DNA from: CAZLFA01 sp964558665
Lineage (GTDB): Bacteria > Desulfobacterota > Syntrophia > Syntrophales > PHBD01
Assembly (NCBI GenBank): GCA_964558665.1
Contig: CAZLFA010000063.1
Location: 1 to 23,167 of the forward strand
Direction of reading: 5' to 3'
DNA length: 23,167 nucleotides
The first letter of the stretch is position 1, and each line of letters opens with the position of its first letter. Shown in pieces: positions 1-6,975 of the stretch. The translations under genes were made by a program, and so were the position numbers. The notes under the pieces were generated by a model. It made no database searches and was not told the DNA's origin. It saw nothing but the letters and a program-made list of their open reading frames with translations.

Positions 1-55
1 GTAACTAGCTGATATTACCTCTTTCACATTTTCCAACTGCGGAAGATGGGCTAAC

Positions 56-117
56 GGGTTCCCAAGCTGCGAATCGAATGTTTTTCTTGTGAAAAATATT
101 CTGAGCCGCGGAAAGCC
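56..117. repeat. imperfect hairpin repeat, copy A
   Basis: The left arm (56-74) and right arm (98-117) are imperfect reverse complements that share the core GCT..GAAT / ATTC..AGC. The right arm carries ATTCTGAGCCGCGGAAAGCC. The same core recurs at 9166-9190 and, on the opposite strand, at 17286-17310, always in a gap between genes. It lies beyond the 3' end of the secreted peptidase-like gene and has no T-run after it on either strand that would make it a clear terminator. I read it as one member of a dispersed REP-like family. This copy is the least symmetric of the three. Confidence 0.4.
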
Positions 118-175
118 TTTTTGACCGGGATGCCAAAGGGTATTACTTTTTTATTGCGTAATCTGGGTTAAATCC

Positions 176-1027
176 TTACTGCTTTTTCACTTTGAACACG
201 ATGACGAAATCCAGGGCGGCAAATGCCGCCTTGCTGGAACGGAAAGGAAGTCCGGGACCTTCCATCTTAAAATAGCCTCCCAGTTCGAGTTCCTCCACAC
301 CGTTTGACGTTGCATCAACGATAAGACTGCCGCTGATGGCGGTCAATGTCACCGAGGTATTCTCTTTCTGGGTCGCTGACTCTATTGCCGGATTGTGTAC
401 CTGGAATTCCGAGACCCCGGGTCCGGCGCCTACAGCGATCACAAAGTGTCCGCCTTTCCGGATGTATCCACCTTCCCCGTCATCCCTATACCACCCGTTG
501 TTCAGGATAACTACGGCATCAGGATCATTGGCCGCTTTTCGCAACCATTGCATGTCGGGCTTTCCGGATATCAGGTACCCCTTGTGATCGGCGTCGATCC
601 TCCGCCAGCCGGCGATTTCCAGGCGGTCGAGTGAAAAACCTTTTGACTGCACATATTCATCAAGGCCGTATAGAATCTTGCTTGGATTCGTGCCGATTTC
701 CGGGTCGGTCTCCATGTGTTCGGCCAGTTTCTTGATGAGCGCGATCTGTGTGTAGCGGTCCGTTCCGTCAACCAGGCCCGTCATGCCCCTGGCTTTGGCC
801 AGGTAGATCAACCCGTTCGAAACCGCAACGGGCGCACAGAAGTTGCTGCCGTCGCCGTCAAAACCTGCTTCAGAATCCAACTGCCAGAAGGTGTTGGTCT
901 GTTCTTTCTTGGCCGCGGGACCGGCTGTGACGGCCTGAGGAAACGCCAGGAAAAGCAGAACCAGGATTGTAAGGCAGAGACAAAGTGCACGGGCTTCTTT
1001 TCGAAATCTCACGGTTGTGTTCAGCAT
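176..1027 (-). CDS. secreted C39/papain-like cysteine peptidase-fold protein
   Basis: The 283-residue product starts with a basic stretch, a hydrophobic segment (about 14-30) and a VTA-G site near residue 35, which looks like a Sec signal peptide, so it should act outside the cytoplasm. The mature part resembles papain-like C39-type folds. Cys64 sits in NFCAPVAVSNGLIYL at the head of a helix, His194 is in GGHFVIAVGAG, and Asn212 is in VHNPA, matching a Cys-His-Asn/Asp order. ATG at 1027 has AAGGA about 10 bases upstream. It is alone on this strand, about 320 bases from the next gene, and no partner or ABC transporter is near. The exact family and substrate are not recognised. It could be a peptidase, or an inactive peptide-binding relative. 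Confidence 0.7.
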   Translation of the reverse strand: MLNTTVRFRKEARALCLCLTILVLLFLAFPQAVTAGPAAKKEQTNTFWQLDSEAGFDGDGSNFCAPVAVSNGLIYLAKARGMTGLVDGTDRYTQIALIKKLAEHMETDPEIGTNPSKILYGLDEYVQSKGFSLDRLEIAGWRRIDADHKGYLISGKPDMQWLRKAANDPDAVVILNNGWYRDDGEGGYIRKGGHFVIAVGAGPGVSEFQVHNPAIESATQKENTSVTLTAISGSLIVDATSNGVEELELGGYFKMEGPGLPFRSSKAAFAALDFVIVFKVKKQ

Positions 1028-1349
1028 GGGTCAATTCCTTTTTTGAAACAGTTTTTAATCACAGGGGGGGCAAATTCAATCCAAAATACTTCCGTAGTGG
1101 TCATGAAGGACAGCCGTTATCTTTTTCCTGCTGCCATAAGACGTTTTTTGTTTGATAAGAATCACTTCTGTGAGTTGGATGCATACGACGGCCGGTCTTG
1201 TGTGTCAATGAAATATGTTCATCAGATTACCAACTGAAAGATTGTATGCCGGAGGTAATGCTATTTTTGTGGTGTAAAAAGAAGAAAGGAAGTGAGTATA
1301 TTGGGTCGTCTTTACGACTACTCATAATAAAACACGATCCAATGACACA
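1028..1349. other. intergenic, upstream of the secreted peptidase-like gene
   Basis: This 322-base gap separates two genes on the minus strand. It must hold the promoter of the gene starting at 1027. On the minus strand TTGAAT followed 16 bases later by TAAAAA is a weak candidate, too weak to call. A short inverted repeat GTCGT/ACGAC lies near 1308-1322 without a T-run. I see no credible protein or RNA gene. Confidence 0.5.
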
Positions 1350-2270
1350 TTAATAGAAAATAGCCTTCGATCTGAATGCCTCAAGATCGGTCATGACCGC
1401 TTCACAGTCGCTTGCGCGCTGCTTTACTCGTGATTCAATCTCAACTATTTCCGCGGTTCTCCTGATTTGCTTTCCTGCATAATTCTTGTTCCATTCCTCT
1501 ATCATTGCCTTCGCCTGTCCGCATGTTTCGTTTGCCTTGTTTCGAAGAAAGACGTATCGCTTGACCTGGCCGGGCGTCTCAAATTCCACGCCCTTCATAT
1601 ATGCTTTATATTCTTTCATTCCGTTTTTGACCACCCTGCCGGCGGTAGTCTCGACGGCAACCTTTTCATCCGAATCTGCTTTAGCAACCACCCAGGCATG
1701 ATTGCTTCGCTGAACCAGCTCTCTGTAGTCCATGCCGGTAACATATTCATTTACATTGCCCGCCATGATTTTCGCGGCAATGCCTTTCGTAATCAGTTGA
1801 TTCCAGACACTGATAGCCATGTCTACGCACACAAAATCTCCTGTTAATGTATAAGTGTGACTCTTGTGAAAGTCGGAGGCAATCTTCTCTATGATTTGCA
1901 TTTTAACGCCACCTTCTGCGGCAGCAGCAGGTGATGCATTGCTCGTGGAGGCGGGCAGAGAAGCAGTCGGTTGAATACCCGCTGGCTGCTCCGCCGGTTT
2001 AAGAGATGTGTTTACCCGGTTCAATGGACGGGAGGCATCTTGCCTGCCTTGAAAAAAGTACAACATGACAGCCAGAGCAACACCAGCGATGATGATTGTA
2101 AAAACGGCATATTTAAAAACAGGTCTGCCGGATTTGATCCCCACTGCCTCCGCTCGAGGGGAGAGGATGTTTTTATGGCAAACAGGACATCTAAGATGAT
2201 TTTGTTTTCTGGAAATCTCGGCTTCTTCCTCTGAGAACTCCATATTACAATATGGACAGTTGATAAGCAT
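1350..2270 (-). CDS. zinc-ribbon, single-TM, transglutaminase-like protein
   Basis: The 306-residue product has three parts. Residues 5-31 hold two CPxC pairs (Cys5/Cys8 and Cys28/Cys31), a zinc ribbon of the MJ0042/zinc-finger type. Residues about 52-73 form one transmembrane helix, followed by an Ala/Pro/Thr-rich linker (about 80-118). The C-terminal domain has Cys148 in DFVCVDMAISVWNQL, His191 in SNHAWVVA and Glu207 in VAVETTAG. This is the Cys-His-acid order of transglutaminase-like domains, with Glu where Asp is usual. The cytoplasmic zinc ribbon and outward-facing enzyme domain are inferred from the order. No clear Shine-Dalgarno precedes the ATG. The neighbours give no functional hint. 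The fold assignment is fairly sure; the substrate is unknown. Confidence 0.7.
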   Translation of the reverse strand: MLINCPYCNMEFSEEEAEISRKQNHLRCPVCHKNILSPRAEAVGIKSGRPVFKYAVFTIIIAGVALAVMLYFFQGRQDASRPLNRVNTSLKPAEQPAGIQPTASLPASTSNASPAAAAEGGVKMQIIEKIASDFHKSHTYTLTGDFVCVDMAISVWNQLITKGIAAKIMAGNVNEYVTGMDYRELVQRSNHAWVVAKADSDEKVAVETTAGRVVKNGMKEYKAYMKGVEFETPGQVKRYVFLRNKANETCGQAKAMIEEWNKNYAGKQIRRTAEIVEIESRVKQRASDCEAVMTDLEAFRSKAIFY

Positions 2271-2868
2271 AGACTTTTATTAAAACACCTTATTATGATT
2301 GAGAAATAAAGGTTATCTGCTAATTTAACGTTTTTGGAGTAAACATTCTATATCGAATGACATAATCCCTTCTCACTCTCAAGAGGTTTATGATCCTGTC
2401 AGAATACTCTACCACAGAACCACTACTCGTAATAAATTAGAAATTCAACCACTAAGAATATTAGCAAGAATAGCAGGGCAGAGATTGCAGGATGGAGCGT
2501 TGATAACGATTTGAAAGCTTGCCTGGTGGAGGTCGTATCACTTTTGTTGACTGGAAGACAAAAATGCCTTTGATATTCAGAAAAGCATCTTCTGAAAATT
2601 GCACCTTACCCCCCGTATTTATTACTATGCGCAGTTCTGCCTGTGAGGGGATAACTATGTGAGGTTAATTGGTGAGGTTTTCAATCCGGAGCAGAGAAAC
2701 ATAATTACCCAGCCTCGGAAAAGACATCAAGTGCCGGCTTCAAGCATGCGAATAGATAGATTCCTGATTTTAAATGTGGCACAAAATTCATGGCGGGCAT
2801 GTTGTTAAGCTTTTGTAAAAATTCCCCGGTCATTTTATTAATCCACGCAACAGGAGGACAGAATAAAT
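2271..2868. other. AT-rich stretch without a recognisable gene
   Basis: About 600 bases, visibly richer in A+T than the flanking operons, separate the zinc-ribbon gene from a decayed locus. The left edge must hold the promoter of the gene starting at 2270. A plus-strand stretch open from about 2510 to 2661 has no start context and no family resemblance that I recognise. I see no tRNA, no repeat array and no clear intrinsic terminator. It may be degraded coding DNA. Confidence 0.4.
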
Positions 2869-3079
2869 ATGGCTAATTGTCGATGCAAGAGATCAGAAGT
2901 TCGTTTTGTATGAATTGCTGAAGATTCAGGAGCTCTGACAAACGTCGATGTACGACGATTTCTCCCGGGAGACCTTTGATATGGTTCTGGCGGAAGCGGA
3001 AAAATTCAGCACGGAAGTGCTGTTCCCGACACTGGCGGAAGGAGACCGGGCAGGCTGCAAACTGGAAAATGGCGAAGTT
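2869..3079 (+). pseudogene. acyl-CoA dehydrogenase N-terminal remnant
   Basis: A strong AGGAGGA site at about 2851-2857 precedes ATG 2869, but that frame stops within 15 codons. Shifted by one base, from 2876, the sequence reads IVDARDQKFVLYELLKIQEL, then a TGA at 2936, then QTSMYDDFSRETFDMVLAEA and on to LENGEV at 3079. This matches the start of large (about 600-residue) acyl-CoA dehydrogenases of the DmdC/3-methylmercaptopropionyl type (helical N-terminal part, EILPTL..GDxxGC-like segment). So a frameshift, a stop and a deletion of all the catalytic domains are present. The ORF that runs on to 3136 after LENGEV is unrelated. The gene is dead, and its intact ribosome site suggests recent loss. 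Confidence 0.75.
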
Positions 3080-3143
3080 TTATCAGATGAGAGATGTAAA
3101 GAAAGCCATAGAGAAGATGGAGGCAAAGAAAAGTGAAGAATGA
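3069..3143 (+). CDS. possible 24-residue leader or remnant before hicB
   Basis: ATG 3069 opens a short frame reading MAKFYQMRDVKKAIEKMEAK and four more residues, very rich in Lys and Glu. Its TGA (3141-3143) overlaps the GTG start of the hicB pseudogene at 3133. It lies exactly where the acyl-CoA dehydrogenase homology ends, so the junction may bring in the tail of a lost upstream partner gene. It does not resemble HicA. It has no good ribosome site of its own. I list it because the overlap looks like translational coupling, but it may be chance. Confidence 0.2.
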   Translation: MAKFYQMRDVKKAIEKMEAKKSEE

Positions 3144-3477
3144 AATTAAGAAATATACATACCGTATAGAGTGGTCGGGGGAAGACAATTGTCATGTTGC
3201 CGGATGCCTGGAGTTTCCATCTCTCGCCGCCCATGGGAATACTCTTGAAGATGCGTTGCGTGAAATCGAGTATGTTGTTGCAGAGTAAATAAAGTGGATG
3301 AAAAAAGATGGGGAAACAGTTCCGGAACCATTGGGTTTGAAGAAATTCAAAGGGCATCTCACTTTGAGAACTACTCAGGAAAAGCACCGGGAACCGGCTA
3401 TACGCTGCGCGGAGGAAGGCGTTTCAATCAATCGATTCATACTGTCGCGCTGTCAATCTGCTGATAGCTTACAGTAA
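3133..3477 (+). pseudogene. hicB: hicB-family antitoxin, interrupted by TAA
   Basis: The frame from GTG 3133 (GGAGG about 9 bases upstream) reads as a complete HicB-type antitoxin of 114 codons. It has the partially degraded RNase H-like domain (YTYRIEWSGEDNCHVAGCLEFPSLA, residues about 8-32) and the PEPLGLKKFKGHLTLR and EEGVSINRFILSR segments of the C-terminal ribbon-helix-helix DNA-binding part. Codon 52 is TAA (3286-3288), where the family continues with an IKW motif. An ATG at 3298 could restart a 59-residue protein with only the DNA-binding half. No hicA toxin gene is visible on either side. HicB normally neutralises the HicA mRNA interferase and represses the operon. Here it is probably an orphan relic. 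Confidence 0.8.
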
Positions 3478-3526
3478 TATCCTTCACCGGGAAGGCCGTA
3501 TAGGGAGACATCCTGTGAAAGTCAAT

Positions 3527-3565
3527 GAAAAACCGGCCGCTGACGCCATACAGGTGCAGGCCGGT
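3527..3565 (-). terminator. intrinsic terminator of the selB operon
   Basis: On the minus strand ACCGGCC (3565-3559) pairs perfectly with GGCCGGT (3538-3532) around a 20-base loop, and the second arm runs straight into TTTTT. It lies 54 bases past the stop codon of the DUF2156 gene, which fits the 3' end of the five-gene operon. Confidence 0.65.
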
Positions 3566-3618
3566 ATCCGGAAATCACGGACCCTGTTTTTTAACGGGGT
3601 GACGAAAAAGGTATGTTC

Positions 3619-4536
3619 TTACCTGATTACCAGCTTGAAAGATTTGAGGCCCTCAACGGGATTGTATGATCTTTTCGACCTTGCCAATTCGGGGATTCCC
3701 ATGTCGCTTTCCTTGTTGATGTACGTGTAATCGCGGAATAGGACTCTCGCACATTCCCTGTCAAGAAACTGATACAGCCCGCGGATGTGCGAAAACGCCT
3801 TTTCAAAATTGAGCACACCCGTCGCCGCATTGAGGCGGGAAGCAATCCCCAGCGCGTTGACGGCACCTTTAATCCGTACCAGCAACCCCGCGCCCTCCAA
3901 CTCCTCTATCTGGTTCAGGGCGGCAACCAGAGCACGTTTCTCACAGGCCAGGGTGTTGTTCTCGACGCCCCGGCAGCCGTCGCGCTCCTCACACCACTTA
4001 TCAAGGAAGGTCAGGCACTCCCCGCTGTTTTTCCCGGTAACTGCTTCCACGGAAACAAAACCCTGTTTAATGTAGTTATCATTGAACCAGTTGATGTGGT
4101 TTCTCTTCTGGATAAAACGATTGCCTTTCAGGAGGCTCAGATCTTCAGTAAGATATATGTAGTCTTCGTACTCTGCCTGCTCGACGACGTGAAACCGCTT
4201 CTCAACATCCTTCCGCTGATGTTTCACAAAATAATCCCCGGGGACGAACCAGTATTCCGGATAACCGAGATCTGTTGCTAAAGAGCACAGGGCATCAGGA
4301 GCGATGTCCGGCTCTGCGCCGACAGGCAGGACCAGATAACGATCACACGGGTCGGCTGTCGATTCGTTGCCGATGACCACGGCATCGCCGGCGACGGCAT
4401 AAGACGAACGATACTGCTGGCCGCTCCATACAATAATTGAAAGGAGGGAATAGACGCTGAGGCGATGCACCTGATTGAAAAAAAACGGCTTCAGCGTCCT
4501 GTAATCTTCAATGCCGATCTTTTTTAAGTTCATCAT
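3619..4536 (-). CDS. DUF2156 (phosphatidylglycerol lysyltransferase C-terminal-like) protein
   Basis: The 305-residue protein matches the DUF2156 family, related to the C-terminal, GNAT-fold catalytic domain of MprF (LPG synthase). Family landmarks include FFFNQVHRLSVYSLLSIIVW near residue 18, the FQKRNHINWFN-like segment (here FIQKRNHINWFN, about 140-151), the helix with LTFLDKWCEERDGC, and the YTYINKESDMGIPELARSKRSYNP end. The MprF membrane flippase part is absent, as is usual for DUF2156 stand-alone proteins of about 300 residues. Proteins of this type are thought to transfer aminoacyl or acyl groups, but the substrate is unknown. It follows the acyltransferase gene by 4 bases and is the last gene of the operon. 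Confidence 0.8.
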   Translation of the reverse strand: MMNLKKIGIEDYRTLKPFFFNQVHRLSVYSLLSIIVWSGQQYRSSYAVAGDAVVIGNESTADPCDRYLVLPVGAEPDIAPDALCSLATDLGYPEYWFVPGDYFVKHQRKDVEKRFHVVEQAEYEDYIYLTEDLSLLKGNRFIQKRNHINWFNDNYIKQGFVSVEAVTGKNSGECLTFLDKWCEERDGCRGVENNTLACEKRALVAALNQIEELEGAGLLVRIKGAVNALGIASRLNAATGVLNFEKAFSHIRGLYQFLDRECARVLFRDYTYINKESDMGIPELARSKRSYNPVEGLKSFKLVIR

Positions 4537-4540
4537 GCCG

Positions 4541-5215
4541 CTACACTTGTTTCAGCGCCGCCAGCCTGCCTTGTAAATGCGGCTTCATGACCTCTTCTAG
4601 ATGCCTCCTTTGACGTTCAAACTCATCACTGTCATCCGTGGGGGTGCATGGTATTATCCTGTCGAATATGATCCTTACTTTGGCAAACGGTTTAGGAATG
4701 AAAAAATTGTCCCAACTCCTGAAATACCAGGCCCTGTCGGCGGACGTGTAGAACGGCACGACAGTCCCGCCCGCGGCGTGCGCCAGACGGATCACACCCG
4801 CCTTTACTATTCCCGCCGGGCCCCGCGGTCCGTCCACGACATGACCGACCAGCTTTGTATTTTTCAGGTTTTCTATCATCTCTCTCAGCGCTTCCGCACC
4901 GCCGCGCGATGAGGATCCCCGCACCGTCCGCCAGCCGCTCCTGTTGGCAACTCCCGAAATAATCTCTCCGTCGCGGCTCTTGCTGATCATAAGCGACGGC
5001 TTGAAGTTACGGTATGACCTGAAATGCCCTATCGCGGAGAAGAACTGCTGATGCCATGTGCAGATTATGACCGCTCCGCCTTTCCTGAGATGGTCCATCC
5101 ATTCCTCTTCGTTTTCGATGGTAAGACGGAACGTCCAACTGTACATGCGGATAAAACGGTAAAGGAACCGCAGAAACCATTTTGTCGTCAGAACGTCTTT
5201 TAATTCAAAGGCCAT
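4541..5215 (-). CDS. DUF374 lysophospholipid acyltransferase-family protein
   Basis: The 224-residue product matches the DUF374 branch of the lysophospholipid acyltransferase superfamily. His55 in CTWHQQFF is the candidate catalytic residue. SKSRDGE (79-85), RGSSSRGG (99-106) and VDGPRGPAGIVKAG (127-140) are the conserved blocks of the family. Residues 12-30 are hydrophobic and may be membrane-associated. Members acylate lipid A-like or lysophospholipid acceptors at the inner membrane, and some act on other hydroxyl groups, so the acceptor here is unknown. It starts 6 bases after the YhaM stop codon with a distant AAGGGGA site, so it is co-transcribed. Its neighbour DUF2156 suggests a shared membrane-lipid role. 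Confidence 0.85.
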   Translation of the reverse strand: MAFELKDVLTTKWFLRFLYRFIRMYSWTFRLTIENEEEWMDHLRKGGAVIICTWHQQFFSAIGHFRSYRNFKPSLMISKSRDGEIISGVANRSGWRTVRGSSSRGGAEALREMIENLKNTKLVGHVVDGPRGPAGIVKAGVIRLAHAAGGTVVPFYTSADRAWYFRSWDNFFIPKPFAKVRIIFDRIIPCTPTDDSDEFERQRRHLEEVMKPHLQGRLAALKQV

Positions 5216-5221
5216 TTACGC

Positions 5222-6178
5222 TCATTTCCCCTTGTATATGAACCGCTCAAAGAATCTGTTGAACGGCGTCCAGTCGGACTCTTCACCATGCGCCGCGTCA
5301 TTGATGAATCTCTGAAAAGAGTTGACCTTGGCATCCATGTCATCGACATAGTGAACGATCAGCGCCTCCACCGTTTTCGGCCTCTTGGGCGAACCGAATT
5401 CCAGCGTCCCGTGATGGCTGAGAATAAGATGCCTGAGCCCCATCGCCAGCTGCGGCGGGAAATTATCCAGCGTTTCCACCTTGCGATCCAGCATCTCCAC
5501 ACCCATGACGATATGGCCGACCAGTCTTCCTGCATCCGTATAATCGATAAGGCTGTCGTAGGAGAATTCATAAATTTTGCCGATGTCGTGCAGCACGCCG
5601 CCGGTAATAAGCAGATCGCGGTTTATGCCTTCGTAATGCTCCGCAATGACATCGAGAAGCTTAACAACGGAGAGGGTATGCTCAAGAAGCCCTCCGACAT
5701 ATACATGGTGGAACCCCTTGGCCGCCGGCGCCCGCTTGAAAAGCCGCAGGATCTCCTCATCCAGGAAAAAGGCGTCCAGAAGTCTTTTCAGGTTTTCATC
5801 CTTAATGCGGGCGACGAAAGTCATCATCTCCGCAAACATCTCGTCGGCGTCACGCAGCGCCACTGGGAAAAAATCGGCGGGCTCGACATCCTGCTGGTCG
5901 GTTTTCTGCACATCCGAAACGGAAAGCTGCACGGCGTTCTTGTAATTCAGCGCCCGTGCCGTAATCTGCACCACATCTCCCTTCCTGAACAGCTTGTCCC
6001 ACTCAAGGGCGTTCTCCCACACCTTGCCGTCCAGCTCGCCGGTCTTGTCCTTGAGCCGCAGATTGAGATAGGGCAGCCCTTTCTGAGAGTATGCCAGAGT
6101 TTTTTCCGAAACGAGAAACAGATCGCTGACTTTGGCCCCTGACCTGACATCCTTCGCATATATGTTCTTTTTCTTCAC
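5222..6178 (-). CDS. OB-fold/HD-domain 3'-5' exoribonuclease, YhaM family
   Basis: Residues about 10-95 form an OB-fold nucleic-acid-binding domain (YLNLRLKDKTGELDGKVW, then GDVVQITARALNYKNAVQL). Residues about 155-295 form an HD phosphohydrolase domain, with His167 in GGLLEHTLSVV, the His197-Asp198 pair in GGVLHDIGKIYE, His255-His256 in LILSHHGTLEFGSP, and VHYVDDMDAK. This is the YhaM/CbfI arrangement and 318 residues is the usual length. These enzymes degrade RNA, and sometimes single-stranded DNA, from the 3' end using metal. The GTG start (6178) overlaps the fdhD stop as GTGA, with AGGA about 10 bases upstream, so translation is probably coupled. Confidence 0.9.
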   Translation of the reverse strand: MKKKNIYAKDVRSGAKVSDLFLVSEKTLAYSQKGLPYLNLRLKDKTGELDGKVWENALEWDKLFRKGDVVQITARALNYKNAVQLSVSDVQKTDQQDVEPADFFPVALRDADEMFAEMMTFVARIKDENLKRLLDAFFLDEEILRLFKRAPAAKGFHHVYVGGLLEHTLSVVKLLDVIAEHYEGINRDLLITGGVLHDIGKIYEFSYDSLIDYTDAGRLVGHIVMGVEMLDRKVETLDNFPPQLAMGLRHLILSHHGTLEFGSPKRPKTVEALIVHYVDDMDAKVNSFQRFINDAAHGEESDWTPFNRFFERFIYKGK

Positions 6179-6975
6179 GTCGCTATTCTTCCTTTGCCGT
6201 TATAGATTTTCATTTTCCCTCCCCTTACGCCGCATACCAGAGTCATGCCTGCCTCTGCCGCATGCCTGACGGCTGACGACGTAGGAACCGAGATGGAGAC
6301 AACAAGCCTGATGCCCATGTTCCAGATCTTTTTTACAATCTCTGAAGAGACCCTTCCCGTGCGGACAATAATCTTGTCTTCACAGGCAACGCCGTTCAGC
6401 AAAACATAACCGGCAAGCATATCTATCGCATTATGCCTGCCGATGTCCTCCCGGCTTACGATGATTCCTGAAACGTCCGCCAGGGCCGCACAGTGCGTGC
6501 CTCCCGACACGTTATGCAGGACCGCGCCCGCTATCATGCTTTCCATAAGCATGTAGATCCTCTCCGGCGTCAATTTCAGCGCCTCCGGGTCTGCATTGCT
6601 TAAAGGACGGAGCACAGTCGATGCCGCCGCGCCCCTGGCACCGCTCGAAGCAATGGATTCCGCGGCATCCGTTCTTTCCGGTGCAGCACCTTCTTTCTGC
6701 ATACAGGTTATTCTTACCGCGTTCTCAGCCGCCGATGCCTCGACTTTCATTATATCAGCCGCTTTCCGTACGATGCCTTCGGAATAGAGATATCCTACCG
6801 CAAGCTCCTCCGGATAATTGCCGGTGCAGGCGATGACGGCCATTTTTCTTCCGTTGGCAAAGACATTAAGCGGGATTTCGCGGATGACGGTAGTTTTCTC
6901 CGCTGAAAGCCTTCCCCCCTGAAAGACCAGCGCATCACTCCACTCTATTCCTGCGGGACCGGCGCCATTGCTCAT
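6175..6975 (-). CDS. fdhD: FdhD formate dehydrogenase sulfurtransferase, loop cysteine missing
   Basis: FdhD carries sulfur from IscS-type desulfurases to the molybdenum or tungsten cofactor of formate dehydrogenases in the cytoplasm. The 266 residues match well: EIPLNVFANG (33-42), NYPEELAVGYLYSEGIV (53-69), VSGGTHCAALAD (156-167), SREDIGRHNAIDMLAG (174-189), RTGRVSSEIV (205-214) and SVPTSSAVRHAAEAGMT (229-245). The family's flexible loop normally holds a CxxC or at least one Cys (E. coli Cys121/Cys124). Here residues 109-115 read ASSGARG with no Cys. Cys91 and Cys162 are the nearest others. ATG 6975 overlaps the selB stop as ATGA and has GAGAGGGA upstream. The pairing with selB fits a selenocysteine formate dehydrogenase elsewhere in the genome. 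Confidence 0.93.
   Translation of the reverse strand: MSNGAGPAGIEWSDALVFQGGRLSAEKTTVIREIPLNVFANGRKMAVIACTGNYPEELAVGYLYSEGIVRKAADIMKVEASAAENAVRITCMQKEGAAPERTDAAESIASSGARGAAASTVLRPLSNADPEALKLTPERIYMLMESMIAGAVLHNVSGGTHCAALADVSGIIVSREDIGRHNAIDMLAGYVLLNGVACEDKIIVRTGRVSSEIVKKIWNMGIRLVVSISVPTSSAVRHAAEAGMTLVCGVRGGKMKIYNGKGRIAT

Noticed and set aside
716..1237. Plus-strand ORF of 173 codons
   Set aside because: Mostly antisense to the secreted peptidase-like gene; no signal or motif.
1308..1322. Short inverted repeat as terminator of the zinc-ribbon gene
   Set aside because: Only five pairs and no T-run on the minus strand.
2936..2938. TGA in the acyl-CoA dehydrogenase fragment as selenocysteine
   Set aside because: The fragment also has a frameshift and lacks its catalytic domains, so the stop is decay.
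3286..3288. Stop in hicB as a recoded selenocysteine codon, given selB nearby
   Set aside because: The codon is TAA, not TGA, and the family has no Sec or Cys at this position.
3515..3730. Plus-strand ORF of 71 codons
   Set aside because: It crosses the terminator and then runs antisense through the DUF2156 gene; no family resemblance and no ribosome site.
5288..6142. Long plus-strand ORF of 284 codons
   Set aside because: Antisense shadow of the YhaM-like gene, which has clear OB and HD motifs on the other strand.
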